Positions 1 to 10,500 of a stretch of 64,000 bases of DNA are shown in pieces. The stretch is taken from positions 2,170,001 to 2,234,000 of the forward strand of contig NZ_CP054705.1 in the NCBI RefSeq assembly GCF_016495725.1, in the 5' to 3' direction. Position 1 is the stretch's first letter; each line of letters begins with the position of its first letter. The notes beneath the pieces are model-generated. The model searched no databases, had not been told where the DNA came from, and saw only the letters and a program-made list of their open reading frames with translations. This DNA comes from Salicibibacter cibarius. GTDB taxonomy: Bacteria; Bacillota; Bacilli; Bacillales; Marinococcaceae. Made by a program: the position numbers and the translations under genes.

Positions 1-216
1 TTCAAACGGATTAATGCCGAGAGCGGTTGTTAACGGATAAAACGATTGCTTTTCGTAAAGGGAAGGTGCCACTTCCCGCACGGCTTCCATCAATCCGTTA
101 CTTTCAACGCCCGCTTGCCGCCAAGCTTCATTGCATGTCGCCAGCAAAGCTTCGGAAATGCTTTTTTTATCCCATAGTAATGTGTCATCCAAATCAAAAA
201 GAAGTGTATGGATCAT
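1..216 (-). CDS. HAD-superfamily hydrolase, N-terminal part (cut by window edge)
   Basis: Only the first 72 codons are in the window; the gene runs off the left edge on the minus strand. The protein begins MIHTLLFDLDDTLLWDKK, which carries the DxDxT motif (Asp8, Asp10) of haloacid-dehalogenase phosphatases; the first Asp is the nucleophile that forms a phospho-aspartate intermediate. The ATG at 216 is preceded on its own strand by GGAAAGGGTGG, a reasonable ribosome site. The substrate cannot be told from this fragment. It is divergent from odhA, with about 450 bp between them. The family assignment is firm, the exact function is not. Confidence 0.8.
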   Translation of the reverse strand, partial: MIHTLLFDLDDTLLWDKKSISEALLATCNEAWRQAGVESNGLMEAVREVAPSLYEKQSFYPLTTALGINPFE

Positions 217-669
217 GTAAATCCACCCTTTCCAATTTTAAGTCTAATGATGTGAGTGAAATCTCCCCCGGGAGATTCCATCTTATTGTAGCATATAGGC
301 AAACAATACCAATAGCAATTGTTGAGAATTCTTTTCCTGATAATGGAATTGTTGCTGTCGGATATTGGAGAAACGAAAAAATCCTGGACTTTTGCCAAGA
401 ATAGTGGCCTTTCTTTTGTATCCTTCTAGAGGGCATGTTAAAATAAATTTGTGAACACATGATGACTTTATGATTTGCATGAAAATGGGAAGCGTGTTTT
501 GGGAAAATTTGTCGTATAAAGATGTGGTGCTCCCCAATTTTTCATGCACTAAAAGACAAGTGCAACGGGAGAGTGATGATGCCGGAGTCCGGTTACCTTA
601 AAACGCACCTTAAAAAAAAAGACCGTCAATCCTTGAGAAGCAAACAAGTGTAGTTGGAGGTAGTAGCAG
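217..669. other. Intergenic region upstream of odhA
   Basis: There is no convincing gene in this divergent spacer; the short open frames on both strands lack ribosome sites and look random. It holds an 18-nt palindrome, AATCTCCC-CC-GGGAGATT at 260-277, close to the HAD gene start, which could be an operator. No well spaced sigma-A promoter for odhA stands out, though TTGCAT (475-480) and TATAAA (515-520) are present with wrong spacing. A GGAGG at about 656-660 serves odhA. Confidence 0.5.
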
Positions 670-3504
670 ATGGACAGAAACGTTTCCAAGGCGGATAAGA
701 CTTGGGAAACATTTCACGGGCCTAACTTAGGTTACGTGATGGATATGTATGAGAAATATAAGAATGAGTCAGACGAAGTAGATTCAGACTTAAAAGAATG
801 GTTTCAAACCTACGGAGCACCATCCGTGGAACCATTAAATGGACATGCAACGGCTGCATCGACGGAAGTATCCGCTTCTGCAATGCATAAAATAGGAAAA
901 GCCATCAAATTGGCGGATAATATCCGTACCTTCGGCCATATTTTGGCAGACATGCACCCCCTTGAAACTCCTGGAGAGGAGTCTCCTCTTTTACAGCCCG
1001 AGGAACATGGTTTAGATGAAGAAGATCTGAGATCCATGCCTGCCGATATGCTGTGCAAAGATGCCCCAAGCTATGTAGAAGATGGATATGAAGCTATTCT
1101 ACATTTAAAACAGATGTATACAAAGACCATCGCTTTTGAATTCGATCATGTATACGACTTGGAAGAACGACACTGGTTGAACCGTATGGTCGAGTCGGGA
1201 GATATTTATGAAGACTTATCGAACGAAAAACGACGGAACCTGCTTGAACGTTTAACGGCCACGGAGAAATTTGAACAGTTTTTGCATAAAAATTTTGTCG
1301 GGCAAAAACGCTTTTCCGTTGAGGGTCTTGATTCCATGGTTCCCATGCTTGAAGAGATGGTCCAGCATTTTACGCAAGAGGGCGCGAAACACGTCATGCT
1401 CGGAATGGCGCACCGCGGCCGCTTAAGCACGCTGGCACATGTGCTCGGAAAGCCATATAGCCTGATTTTTTCCGAATTTATGAATGCGCCCAACAGAGAA
1501 GTCTCTCCTTCCGAAGGTGCGTCCACGTTAAATTATGGATGGACCGGTGATGTGAAGTATCACTTAGGCGCAAATAGAAAATTTAATCAAGCATCTACCC
1601 ATACAACGGTGAGCGTAGCCAACAACCCCAGCCACCTGGAATTTGTCAATCCTGTTGTTGCCGGATATGCACGCGCTGCTCAGGAAGATCGCGATAAAAC
1701 CGGTTTTCCGGATGTTGAACTAAACAAAGCAGGCGCCATTCTTGTGCATGGAGATGCAGCATTCCCCGGCGAAGGCATCGTGGCTGAAACGTTGAATTTA
1801 AGCCGGTTGAAGGGATATCAAACCGGAGGGACACTCCATATCATCGCGAATAATTTACTAGGTTTCACGACTGAAAGCCACGATTCCAGATCAACAACTT
1901 ACTCAAGTGACTTGGCTAAAGGATTTGAGATCCCCATTATCCATGTGAACGCCGATGATCCGGATGCGTGCATAGCAGCCGTCCATTTGGCTTGCGAGTA
2001 CCGCAGCCGTTTCCATAAAGATTTTTTAATTGATTTAGTCGGTTATCGTCGTTACGGCCATAATGAGATGGATGAGCCGGCGGCTACACAGCCCCAACTG
2101 TACGATACGATTCGTTCCCACGAAACGGCAAGGGCCATCTACGCCGATAAGCTTCAACAAGAAGGGATCGTCGAAGAGGATCAACCAAAAGCCATGCAAG
2201 AGGAAGCCCAGGAAAAGTTGGAAAAAGAATATGAAAAGGTTTCCGGACGAAGCGCAACTCCCGGAAAAGCAGAACCCCCGGAAGTCATTGAAAAAGGCTT
2301 GCCCGACATTGACACCACCGTTGATTACGAGACACTTAAACAAATCAACGAAGAATTGCTGCAATTTCCGGAAGGATTCACGGTCTTTCCCAAGTTAAAA
2401 CGCATTCTTAATCGAAGGGAAACAGCTTTTACCGAGGGGAAAATTGACTGGGGGCACGCAGAAGCCCTGGCTTTCGCATCCATTATTTCCGATGGCACAC
2501 CGATCCGAATGACCGGTCAGGATTCGGAACGGGGAACATTTAACCATCGCCATCTCATCCTTCACGATGCAGAGACCGGGGATAACCATTCGCCTATGCA
2601 TACATTATCGACGGCTAAAGCATCCTTCGCCCTTCATAATAGTCCTTTGTCGGAGGCTGCAGTCGTAGGGTTTGAGTATGGATACAACGTGCAAGCCCCG
2701 GACACTTTAGTGCTTTGGGAAGCGCAATACGGGGATTTCAACAACGCCGCCCAGGTTATCTATGACCAGTTCATATCTGCCGGAAGAGCAAAGTGGGGCC
2801 AAAAGTCAGGCATTGTGCTGTTATTGCCACATGGCCATGAAGGCGCGGGACCCGAGCATTCCAGCGCTCGTTTGGAACGCTTCTTATCTCTGGCCGCCGA
2901 AAATAACTGGAACGTCGTCAATGCCACCAACACGTCGCAGTATTTCCATTTGTTGCGTCGGCAAGCTGCTTCTTTGAACATGGATGAAGTAAGGCCGCTG
3001 GTATTGATGACACCGAAGAGCCTCCTTAGAAACCAAACGATTGCCGACACGAACGAAGCATTTACGGATGGGACATTTTCAGCCGTTATCGAAGATCCGA
3101 AAACCGCCGAGAACAATGATGACGACGTGGAAACGTTAATCTTTTGCAGTGGCAAAATTTCCATTGATCTCCATGAAAGCATCGACGAAAATGTCAATGT
3201 AGACCATTTGCATATCGTAAGAATCGAAGAATTGTATCCTTACCCGAAAGAAGACATTCAAGCGGTTCTGTCCAAATATAAAAATGTGAAACGGGCAAAA
3301 TGGGTACAAGAAGAACCAAAAAACATGGGAGCCTGGGGCTACATCGAACCTTATCTTCGTGAAACGTTGCCCGAGAAACTTGACATCGAATATATCGGCC
3401 GCAGACGCCGTTCCAGCCCATCTGAAGGTGACCCTAATGTCCACAAACATGAACAGCAAAGAATTATCGACAAAGCGTTAGGCCTTAAAGAAGGGAGAAA
3501 CTAG
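670..3504 (+). CDS. odhA: 2-oxoglutarate dehydrogenase E1 component
   Basis: This is the thiamine-diphosphate-dependent E1 subunit of the 2-oxoglutarate dehydrogenase complex (TCA cycle), which decarboxylates 2-oxoglutarate and passes the succinyl group to the lipoyl arm of OdhB. The 944-residue length is normal for the family. Visible landmarks are an N-terminal segment ([13 protein letters not shown]), the thiamine-diphosphate motif starting GDAAFPGEG near residue 361 and ending in NN near 394, the transketolase-like domain with [13 protein letters not shown] near 615, and the C-terminal [18 protein letters not shown] typical of E1o. The ATG is preceded by GTTGGAGG. Its stop is one base upstream of the odhB start, so the two genes are one operon. 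Confidence 0.97.
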   Translation: MDRNVSKADKTWETFHGPNLGYVMDMYEKYKNESDEVDSDLKEWFQTYGAPSVEPLNGHATAASTEVSASAMHKIGKAIKLADNIRTFGHILADMHPLETPGEESPLLQPEEHGLDEEDLRSMPADMLCKDAPSYVEDGYEAILHLKQMYTKTIAFEFDHVYDLEERHWLNRMVESGDIYEDLSNEKRRNLLERLTATEKFEQFLHKNFVGQKRFSVEGLDSMVPMLEEMVQHFTQEGAKHVMLGMAHRGRLSTLAHVLGKPYSLIFSEFMNAPNREVSPSEGASTLNYGWTGDVKYHLGANRKFNQASTHTTVSVANNPSHLEFVNPVVAGYARAAQEDRDKTGFPDVELNKAGAILVHGDAAFPGEGIVAETLNLSRLKGYQTGGTLHIIANNLLGFTTESHDSRSTTYSSDLAKGFEIPIIHVNADDPDACIAAVHLACEYRSRFHKDFLIDLVGYRRYGHNEMDEPAATQPQLYDTIRSHETARAIYADKLQQEGIVEEDQPKAMQEEAQEKLEKEYEKVSGRSATPGKAEPPEVIEKGLPDIDTTVDYETLKQINEELLQFPEGFTVFPKLKRILNRRETAFTEGKIDWGHAEALAFASIISDGTPIRMTGQDSERGTFNHRHLILHDAETGDNHSPMHTLSTAKASFALHNSPLSEAAVVGFEYGYNVQAPDTLVLWEAQYGDFNNAAQVIYDQFISAGRAKWGQKSGIVLLLPHGHEGAGPEHSSARLERFLSLAAENNWNVVNATNTSQYFHLLRRQAASLNMDEVRPLVLMTPKSLLRNQTIADTNEAFTDGTFSAVIEDPKTAENNDDDVETLIFCSGKISIDLHESIDENVNVDHLHIVRIEELYPYPKEDIQAVLSKYKNVKRAKWVQEEPKNMGAWGYIEPYLRETLPEKLDIEYIGRRRRSSPSEGDPNVHKHEQQRIIDKALGLKEGRN

Positions 3505-3505
3505 A

Positions 3506-4819
3506 ATGGCAGAAATAAAAGTACCAGAGCTTGCGGAATCGATCACAGAAGGAACGATTGCCGAATGGTTGAAAAAACCGGGCGATTTTGTCGAAAAGGG
3601 AGAAGCGGTTGCCGAGCTGGAAACCGATAAAGTAAACGTAGAATTGAACGCAGAACAATCAGGAGTCCTACAAGAAATCATTAGCGAAGAAGGAGCAGAC
3701 GTCTCCGTCGGAGACGTCGTTGCCACCCTGGATGAAAACGCTACGGAAGGAAGTAGCGGAACATCCGGAGAATCCGAAACAAAAGAAGAGGATTCCAAAG
3801 GCGAGAAAGAAGAAACGCAAGCGGATAAAAGGGAAGGCGACAACAAAGAAGCGAAAACCGAAACCGCTTCGCAGCAAGAAAGTTCCGAGACTGCGGAAGA
3901 TGCGTCATCCGAGCATGTTGTTGCCTCTCCCGCTGCCCGCAAACTTGCACGGGAAAAAGGCATTAACCTTGACGATATCCCGGTTCGGGATCCGCTGGGT
4001 CGAGTGCGAAAAGAAGATGTTGAATCATATGAATCAAATAAAGCGGCACAAAAACAAACGTCCACACAAAAAAGCGCTTCTGAAAACGATGAAGAAAGCG
4101 ATGAGTTCGGCGGAAAACCGGTGGAACGCGAACGCATGTCAAGACGCCGGCAAACGATTGCCAATCGTCTCGTAGACGTCCAACAGTCCACCGCTATGCT
4201 CACGACATTCAATGAAGTGGATATGTCTGCCATCATGGATTTAAGAAAACGAAAAAAAGAATCTTTCCAGGAGAAACACGATGGCACAAAACTGGGTATG
4301 ATGTCTTTCTTTACGAAAGGTGTTATCGGTGCGCTTAAGCAATATCCGCTCCTGAATGCGGAAATCCAGGGCAAAGACATTATCAAAAAGAATTTCTACG
4401 ATATCGGCATGGCTGTTTCCACCGATAACGGTCTCGTCGTACCCGTTGTGCGCGATGCCGACCGCTTAAGCTTTGCCGGCATCGAAGAAGAGGTTGGCAG
4501 ACTCTCGAAGAAAGCCCGGGATAATAAATTAGGCTTGGATGATTTACAAGGAGGGACCTTCACCATCACGAACGGCGGTGTCTTCGGCTCCTTATTGTCC
4601 ACTCCAATCTTGAACACACCGCAAGTCGGGATCCTCGGCATGCATACCATTCAATGGCGTCCGGTTGCCATTGATAAAGAACGAATGGAAAACAGACCGA
4701 TGATGTATACCGCTCTATCGTATGACCACCGAATCGTCGATGGAAAAGAAGCCGTAAGCTTTCTCGTCACATTAAAACAGTTGCTTGAAGAGCCGGAAAA
4801 TCTATTGTTGGAAGGATAG
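3506..4819 (+). CDS. odhB: Dihydrolipoamide succinyltransferase, E2 of 2-oxoglutarate dehydrogenase
   Basis: E2 carries the succinyl group from OdhA to CoA. The 437 residues show the three expected parts: an N-terminal lipoyl domain with the lipoyl-lysine in ETDKVNVEL (about residue 41), a highly charged Glu/Lys/Ser linker (about 85-135), a peripheral-subunit-binding domain ([13 protein letters not shown], about 140-175), and the C-terminal catalytic domain ending in [13 protein letters not shown], the HxxxDG active-site motif near residue 406. The long acidic linker fits a halophilic proteome. It starts 1 bp after odhA and is followed by a strong terminator, so odhAB is a two-gene operon. 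A 302-codon Ser-rich open frame on the opposite strand is only a shadow. Confidence 0.97.
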   Translation: MAEIKVPELAESITEGTIAEWLKKPGDFVEKGEAVAELETDKVNVELNAEQSGVLQEIISEEGADVSVGDVVATLDENATEGSSGTSGESETKEEDSKGEKEETQADKREGDNKEAKTETASQQESSETAEDASSEHVVASPAARKLAREKGINLDDIPVRDPLGRVRKEDVESYESNKAAQKQTSTQKSASENDEESDEFGGKPVERERMSRRRQTIANRLVDVQQSTAMLTTFNEVDMSAIMDLRKRKKESFQEKHDGTKLGMMSFFTKGVIGALKQYPLLNAEIQGKDIIKKNFYDIGMAVSTDNGLVVPVVRDADRLSFAGIEEEVGRLSKKARDNKLGLDDLQGGTFTITNGGVFGSLLSTPILNTPQVGILGMHTIQWRPVAIDKERMENRPMMYTALSYDHRIVDGKEAVSFLVTLKQLLEEPENLLLEG

Positions 4820-4831
4820 TCGATCGGATCG

Positions 4832-4861
4832 AAAAACGCCCTTGCGGGGGCGTTTTTTTTT
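4832..4861 (+). terminator. Rho-independent terminator of odhAB
   Basis: AAAACGCCC pairs with GGGCGTTTT around a TTGCGG loop and is followed by a run of T. It lies 13 bp after the odhB stop. Confidence 0.93.
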
Positions 4862-4863
4862 CA

Positions 4864-4955
4864 CATTAAGAATGTTTAACTTTGTTAAAGGACTAAAGTA
4901 TAAGATAAACTAAGGCTTCCACTATAAAGACTTGGTGGAAGCCAAGTTTTTCTAA
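4864..4955. repeat. Small dispersed element A (TnpB left-end-like relic)
   Basis: This segment matches a second one at 36735-36835. Both share TTAAGAAT.TTTA, then AAGGA(C/T)TAAAGTATAAGA, then a hairpin and TTTTCTAA. Here the hairpin is GGCTTCCAC / GTGGAAGCC. The core AAGTATAAGA also occurs directly upstream of the TnpB gene that starts at 47642. I infer that this is a solo relic of an IS200/IS605-type left end. There is no coding capacity. Confidence 0.5.
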
Positions 4956-5017
4956 AGGGAAAAAGCACTCATTTCCCCCTTTATCGTTGCAAATATGAAA
5001 AATCTTAAAAAATGGGC

Positions 5018-5045
5018 TTGCAAAAATCAAGAATTATGATATTAT
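5018..5045 (+). promoter_or_regulatory. Sigma-A promoter for the gene at 5178
   Basis: TTGCAA (5018-5023) and TATTAT (5040-5045) are separated by 16 bp. Transcription would start near 5052, giving a leader of about 125 nt. Confidence 0.6.
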
Positions 5046-5051
5046 ATTGCT

Positions 5052-5090
5052 ACCTGCAATACATCCCGCCAAGCGATATGAATTGTAGGT
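5052..5090 (+). promoter_or_regulatory. Leader hairpin in the 5' UTR
   Basis: ACCTGCAAT (5052-5060) can pair with ATTGTAGGT (5082-5090), 9 bp with one G-T pair and a 21-nt loop. It sits at the predicted start of the transcript, so it could stabilise the 5' end or act as a regulatory leader. No known riboswitch or T-box was recognised. Confidence 0.4.
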
Positions 5091-5177
5091 GTTCTTTTCT
5101 AAAGTCTCACATTTTAGTCGCATCCATACGGTGCACACGTCAATGGCAAACGCCTAATTTTTTGAGGAGGGATTGAC

Positions 5178-5594
5178 ATGCGTGTACAATCAAAAGCGCG
5201 TGAACTATGTGCGGCTATTCAAATGCGAGGCTGGTCTAACACTCAGCTTTCTCCGAATCAACATCAAGGATTTGTGCTGAATAGTCGAACGGGTTGTCGT
5301 TCCTGGAAGGGAACAAGATGGGGACTGATTTCCGAAAACACACCGGAGCGTCTCACGATCAGCGTTGATTTACCGAGCGGTCATTTTGAAATTGAAGCGG
5401 TGGCCGAAAAACTGGGATTGGATATTATTCCCGGAAAAGAAATGACGGATACCAGCGGTGTATTTTTGGAAAACAAATCGGACCGGGACACGTTGCACAT
5501 ATTCTTGTGTGAAGAAGAACTGAGCAATACTAAGTTCAACGATTCCGCGCTCGTTGATATGATCGGTGACATTCGACGATTAAATTGTCTATAA
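5178..5594 (+). CDS. Uncharacterised 138-residue protein
   Basis: I do not recognise this protein. It starts MRVQSKARELCAAIQMRGW, is soluble with mixed alpha/beta character, has no signal peptide or membrane segment, and has an acidic second half (LHIFLCEEELSNTKF). The start is well supported by GAGGAGG six bases upstream of the ATG. It is transcribed alone from a sigma-A promoter with a structured leader and ends at a palindrome plus a strong terminator, so it is a single-gene unit. A real expressed gene is likely because promoter, ribosome site and terminator all agree. Function unknown. Confidence 0.75.
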   Translation: MRVQSKARELCAAIQMRGWSNTQLSPNQHQGFVLNSRTGCRSWKGTRWGLISENTPERLTISVDLPSGHFEIEAVAEKLGLDIIPGKEMTDTSGVFLENKSDRDTLHIFLCEEELSNTKFNDSALVDMIGDIRRLNCL

Positions 5595-5610
5595 TGAACG
5601 TCCCATGAGT

Positions 5611-5665
5611 TGGGAGAGGGCGCCCTCTCCCATAAAACAACCGGTCCGGGTACCGGTTGTTTTTT
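5611..5665 (+). terminator. Palindrome plus Rho-independent terminator
   Basis: A perfect 22-nt palindrome (GGGAGAGGGC/GCCCTCTCCC, 5611-5632) is followed by AACAACCGGT/ACCGGTTGTT (5636-5661) with a T run. The second hairpin is the terminator of the 138-residue protein gene. The first may be an extra stabiliser. Confidence 0.9.
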
Positions 5666-5706
5666 CATTCGCTGCCTTCCGGGTTTTTTTCTCAGGATAC
5701 ACATGA

Positions 5707-5729
5707 TATAATAATGATAATTACTATCA
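5707..5729 (+). promoter_or_regulatory. -10 box overlapped by a Fur-box-like site
   Basis: A perfect TATAAT lies at 5707-5712, with only a T-rich -35 region. Right after it, 5715-5729 reads TGATAATTACTATCA. The known 7-1-7 Fur consensus of Bacillus is TGATAATnATTATCA, so this differs at one base. Its position over the transcription start suits repression. Fur control of the gene at 5787 is inferred. Confidence 0.55.
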
Positions 5730-5786
5730 ATTAAAGGGAAAAAACGTTGCGCGTGATTGACGCGAACAACGCCTGGAGGGATCACC

Positions 5787-6275
5787 ATGAGCAAAGCTCC
5801 TAAGCACTATTATTATCTTCGTTCACTAAACCATTCCATTGAACCGATTACATGGTCAAAAATAAAAGAAGATGGGTTCGATTTAACGATTAAACGTGAA
5901 GATGTTCCGTTTTTTATTTCTTTCTTTCGGGAATTAACCGACCTCTATGAAAACAAAGCTACCCGTGTTTCCGATTCGCACCGCATTTACATGGAGGAGC
6001 TTGCCTCTTTCTTCCGGGAACAAGCGCGGGAAATGTCCCAATGTACGTCTTTACAAAGCGAAACGAACGTTTACGTCATTCCGTTCAGCGATTTTGTTGC
6101 CGCGTTCATGTTGGCCGATGAAGCCTTCGAACGAATTTTTCAGGACAATGAAAAAATGGCGCATCATTTCGATAAAGTGTTGACGTATTACAAACGATTC
6201 AACTTAAAAGCAGACCCTATGAAAGCGCAGTTTATTTTGGATCACTTACCTGAACTTAGCTTTCATTATGAGTAA
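5787..6275 (+). CDS. Uncharacterised 162-residue protein, possibly iron-regulated
   Basis: The protein begins MSKAPKHYYYLRSLNHSIEP. I chose the ATG at 5787 because TGGAGGG sits 8 bases upstream; an in-frame ATG 30 bases earlier lacks a ribosome site. The sequence looks mostly helical and soluble, without signal peptide, membrane segments or a recognised motif. A Fur-box-like site overlaps the presumed transcription start, so expression may rise when iron is scarce. It is followed after 28 bp by a 68-residue gene on the same strand, with a terminator only after that gene, so the two probably share a transcript. Function unknown. Confidence 0.75.
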   Translation: MSKAPKHYYYLRSLNHSIEPITWSKIKEDGFDLTIKREDVPFFISFFRELTDLYENKATRVSDSHRIYMEELASFFREQAREMSQCTSLQSETNVYVIPFSDFVAAFMLADEAFERIFQDNEKMAHHFDKVLTYYKRFNLKADPMKAQFILDHLPELSFHYE

Positions 6276-6303
6276 CGACGACAGATGATGGGAGAGGCGT
6301 TTC

Positions 6304-6510
6304 ATGCAACATTTGCAGTGGCAAAACCGGGCCCCGATAAAAACAATTACGTGTGTCCATGCAAACGCGGAAAAATACAAAGTGGACCGGGTGCTGACCC
6401 CCGGGAAAACATACGATGTGCAAAATGAAACCGATGAATTCTATTTCATCATTGATAACACCGGGATTATCGGGGGATTTAAAAAAGATTATTTTCGAGA
6501 GAAAGCCTAA
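6304..6510 (+). CDS. Small conserved protein, DUF6501-like
   Basis: This is a 68-residue protein, MQHLQWQNRAPIKTITCVHA and onward, with a pattern (KYKVDRVLTPGKTYDVQNET then EFYFIIDNTGIIGGFKKDYF) that I associate with a small Bacillaceae family, probably DUF6501. That link is from memory and not checked. It looks like a compact beta-rich, SH3-like fold. The ATG follows GGGAGAGG at a good distance. It lies downstream of the 162-residue gene and upstream of a UUCG terminator, so it is likely the second gene of that unit. Function unknown. Confidence 0.7.
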   Translation: MQHLQWQNRAPIKTITCVHANAEKYKVDRVLTPGKTYDVQNETDEFYFIIDNTGIIGGFKKDYFREKA

Positions 6511-6556
6511 ACTTTTCGCCAAAAATGGCGGATGTTACAGACTTTCTTACATTATC

Positions 6557-6583
6557 AAACGGCTGCTTCGGCGGCCGTTTTAG
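6557..6583 (+). terminator. Rho-independent terminator with TTCG tetraloop
   Basis: AAACGGCTGC-TTCG-GCGGCCGTTTT (6557-6581) forms a 10-bp stem with a stable tetraloop, 47 bp after the small gene. Confidence 0.85.
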
Positions 6584-6679
6584 CTTTTCATTGGCATCTT
6601 TTTCTCGATTGTGTTATGATAACGAAAACATATGTTCTTTATTTTCCTCTATGTTAGTATAAAGGGTGGCTTATTACAT

Positions 6680-7543
6680 ATGGATCACTACAGACGACGG
6701 GAACATGATGAACGAGATAAAGATCCCTTTGAAGAAAAGGATCATGATACGGGGGAAAGAGACGATGAGGACATCCCGCCGGAAGAGCCTCCGTTAGAGG
6801 ATTTTTATCGCGAAGAAATAGAAGATGCAGGAACTGTAAAGAAAAAGAAAAGCAAGAGACGTTGGATGAAACTAGGCATCATTTTTGTATCTTTTTTATT
6901 GGTCATTCAAGGGACCACCTCCCTTATTCAACTTTTTCAACCTGATGTCGTGGATTTCCTGGCAACATCTTATGAGTTATCCCAAGATGAAGACGTGGCG
7001 GAGTGGCGGGAATCCGTCGTCACATTGGAAGTGGAAAAACCGGGCCAGACAACGCGGGGGACAGGTTTTTTTATTCATGAGGACGGGCTCATTGCTACGA
7101 ACCGCCATGTGGTAGAGGATGCGTTGCAAACGGTTGTTACCTTGCACGACGGCTCCGCTTATGAAGCAACGCCCGTGAGCCAATCCGAGGATGTGGATTT
7201 GGCATTGATCCGGATCGAGGAAGATGTTGCTGTCGATCCGCTCCAACTGCAATCGGAAGAAGATGTTGAAGAAGGAACTTATATTACGATTATAGGAAAT
7301 CCGCTTAATTTTAGCGGTATCGCCAACGAGGGCGAGATAATTGAAAGCGGCAACCCAACTGCCATTTCCGCACCCACTTATCGAGGAAACAGCGGCAGCC
7401 CTGCCATCAATGAGGAAGGAGACGTCGTCGGTGTCATTTTTGCGACAAGGCATCAGCCGAGAGGACAAGGAGGAAGTGTAGGGTTGATGGTTCCTGTGGG
7501 TGAAGTATGGCGACACATTCAAGAAATAGGAGAGGAAGGGTAA
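6680..7543 (+). CDS. Membrane-anchored trypsin-like serine protease without PDZ domain
   Basis: The 287-residue protein has a very acidic cytoplasmic N-terminus (about 1-55), a basic stretch KKKKSKRRW, one membrane segment (about 64-83, LGIIFVSFLLVIQG) and an extracellular HtrA/trypsin-like domain. The catalytic triad is visible: His in NRHVV (about 141), Asp in VDLALI (about 172) and Ser in GNSGSP (about 237). It ends soon after the protease domain, so unlike HtrA/DegP it has no PDZ domain. The ATG at 6680 is chosen over one 48 bases upstream because AAGGGTGG precedes it. Its stop is 2 bp before addB. A role in envelope protein quality control or signalling is inferred. Confidence 0.85.
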   Translation: MDHYRRREHDERDKDPFEEKDHDTGERDDEDIPPEEPPLEDFYREEIEDAGTVKKKKSKRRWMKLGIIFVSFLLVIQGTTSLIQLFQPDVVDFLATSYELSQDEDVAEWRESVVTLEVEKPGQTTRGTGFFIHEDGLIATNRHVVEDALQTVVTLHDGSAYEATPVSQSEDVDLALIRIEEDVAVDPLQLQSEEDVEEGTYITIIGNPLNFSGIANEGEIIESGNPTAISAPTYRGNSGSPAINEEGDVVGVIFATRHQPRGQGGSVGLMVPVGEVWRHIQEIGEEG

Positions 7544-7545
7544 GC

Positions 7546-10500
7546 ATGCAATTGCGTTTTTATATGGGGGAAAGCGGAACCGGAAAAACAACCGCCTTAT
7601 TGAATGAAGTAGAGCGCGCATTGTCTGAAGAAGCCGTCGACGGCCCGCCCATCCTTTTTCTCGTTCCGGAACAAATGACGTTTCAAATCGAATACCAATT
7701 GACTAAACAGCTCGGCGGGATGTCGCGTGCCCATGTGTTAAGTTTCTCGCGTCTGGCTCTGCGTGTCTTGCAAGAAACCGGGGGGAATACCGGTGACCGT
7801 TTGCAACGGGCCGGTGTCCATATGCTGCTTCGCAAAATTGTGGAAGAGGAGAAAAAGCATTTCCGCGTGTTTCGAAAAGCAGCCGATACGGACGGCTTTA
7901 TTAATGAACTGGAACTGATGATGACGGAAATGCGGCGGCAAGCGTTAACACCGGAGATGATCGCCGAAAAGCAATCGCTATTGGGAGAAGATGGAAAAAC
8001 GGCCGGGCTGCACGATAAGCTTCATGATATATCTCTCGTTTTTGAGCGGTTTGAACAAGCCTTTCAGGGCACTTACATGAACACGGAAGAAGCGCTAAAA
8101 CGGCTCATCCGACAATTGCCTGATTCGGAGTGGCTGGAGGGTGCCATCGTTTACATTGACGGGTTTTACGATTTCAGCCCGCAGGAGCTGTATGTCATCG
8201 AATCCTTGTTTGCCAGAGCAAAGGAAATGACAGTTGCCCTTACCATCGATCATGTCCCTAACCAAGACAGGGATCCCAATGAACTTGACCGTTTCTATCT
8301 GACGTCAAAAACGTACACAAAATTGACCACTCTTACCATTGATCACAATATTGGTTGGAACGTCCGTATGTTTTCAGACGAACACCCAAGTGTTCACGAA
8401 GAAGCCCCTCAGTTGTTTGAAGCGGTGAACCGGCGAGCGGAAGTTGAAGGCGTTGCGCGTAAAATCATTGAACTCGTTCGCGACGATGGGTATAAATACA
8501 AGGACATTGCCCTTCTCGTTCGCGATGACAGACCGTACGATGAATTGCTAAAACGCGTGTTTGGCCGCCTTGAAATCCCGATTTTTTTGGATGAAAAAAG
8601 GTCAATGATGCATCACCCGGTCGTAGAGCTTATTCGTTCTACGCTCGAAATCGTTGAAAAAAATTGGCCGTTTGAAGCGGTATTTCGCGCCTTGAAAACC
8701 GACTTGTTTTTTTTGCCCGAAGACAATTGGAGGGATTGGCGTGAGAAAGTGGACGAGCTGGAAAACTACGCGTTGGCTCACGGCATTTACGGAAATAAAT
8801 GGAAAGAAGAACATCGTTGGCACTATTTACGGCACCGAAATGTGATGGATACCGATGGACAGACCGATATGGAAAAAAAGATTGAAGCTCGCCTTAACAA
8901 CACGCGAGATGCGTTGATTGCGCCGTTACTCACGTTGGAAACGCGTTTGAAAGAAAGAAAAAGCGTACGGGGGCGTTGCGAAGCATTGTATCTTTTTTTC
9001 GAAGAATTGCAGTTGCCGGCTAAAATAGAAAGGATGCGGGATCAAGCAATGACAGACGGTGCGTTGGAAAGTGCTGCAGAGCATGATCAAGTATGGGAAA
9101 ATGTGATGGATCTGCTCGATCAATTTGTGGACGCGGCCGGCGATGACCATCTCTCGCTCTTTTACTTTAGCCGCATGATGGATGCCGGCTTGGAAAGCAT
9201 GCAATTTGCAATCGTCCCCCCTGCCATTGATCAAGTGACCATCGCGGATATGGAACGCTCTCGTCTGCCGGATGTACGCGTCACCTTTATTCTCGGTGCA
9301 AATGAGGGGATTTTGCCGGCTAAACCGGAAGAAGAAGGGTTGATCCGCGACCGTGAACGTGATCAGCTGGAATCCATCGGTCTTTCCGTCGGACCTTCAG
9401 CCAATGACCGTCTTTGGAACGAACCCTTTTACTTATATATGGCAGAAGAAAGCCCGGCCGATTTGCTTATTTACACCTATGCACTTGCCGACGAAGACGG
9501 CAAAACATTGCTTCCGTCCCCGCTTGTTACGCGTTTGCGGGAACAATATCCAAATATGGCACAAACATTTATCGAAGCGGATGCCGGCAGCGCGCAGGAA
9601 GACATGCAATGGACGTTTATCAATCATCCGGAACAAGCGATTGAGGAACTGGTTATGCAATTGCAGAGATGGCGGAATGGCGAAGAGCTCCCTGACGTTT
9701 GGGGTCATGTCTATAATTGGTTTACGGCAAAATCAGAATGGCAGGATCGCTTGCGAACCGCGTTGGGAAGTTTATTTTACAAAAATCAAGCCATGAGGTT
9801 GGATGAAGGAACGACGAAGGAGCTTTATGGAGAAGATATCCAAACGAGCGTCAGCCGTATGGAAATGTTTCAAAAATGTGCGTTTCGGCATTTTGGTACG
9901 TATGGATTAGGGTTAAAAGAACGTGAGATTTTCAAATTGGAAGCCCCGGATATCGGTGAGCTTTTTCATGCTGCCCTTAAAGATGTAGCGGAAGTTGTCC
10001 GGGAACAAAACCTTGTATGGGCGGATCTATCCGATCATGAGTGCGCGCAGATTGCCCGCGAAACCGTAGAGAAGCTGTTGCCCTACGTCCAACGAAATAT
10101 TATGTTCAGCACGAATCGCTATGCTTATTTAAGCAAAAAATTGGAGGATGTTGTTGTCCATACGACGAAGACGTTGCGTACTCAGGCGCAATCATCAAGT
10201 TTTGTCCCTATCGGGCTTGAAGTCCAATTCGGAAATCAAAAAGGGAATATCCCCACTTATGAATTTCATTTAAAAAATGGAAGCAATCTGTCTTTGCGCG
10301 GGCGTATTGACCGCGTGGATCATGCCAAAAGTGAAAGCGGCGACCTGTTGCGTGTGATCGACTATAAATCGAGCCGGCAACAATGGCGCCTATCGGATGT
10401 CTTTCATGGTATTTCCCTACAAATGCCGGTTTATTTGGATATCATTTTGCATGGCGCCAAACAATGGTTGGGGACGGACGCGGATATCGGCGGGATGTTT

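Noticed and set aside
27-404. A 125-codon plus-strand open frame at the left edge
   Set aside because: It overlaps the HAD gene on the other strand and has no ribosome site or recognisable motif.
3478-4386. A 302-codon open frame on the minus strand across odhB
   Set aside because: It is Ser-rich low-complexity translation opposite the Glu/Lys-rich linker of odhB and has no ribosome site; it is a shadow of a certain gene.
5046-5177. Leader of the 138-residue gene considered as a T-box or metabolite riboswitch
   Set aside because: Apart from one 9-bp stem I find no conserved T-box sequence, no anti-terminator pair and no known aptamer core.
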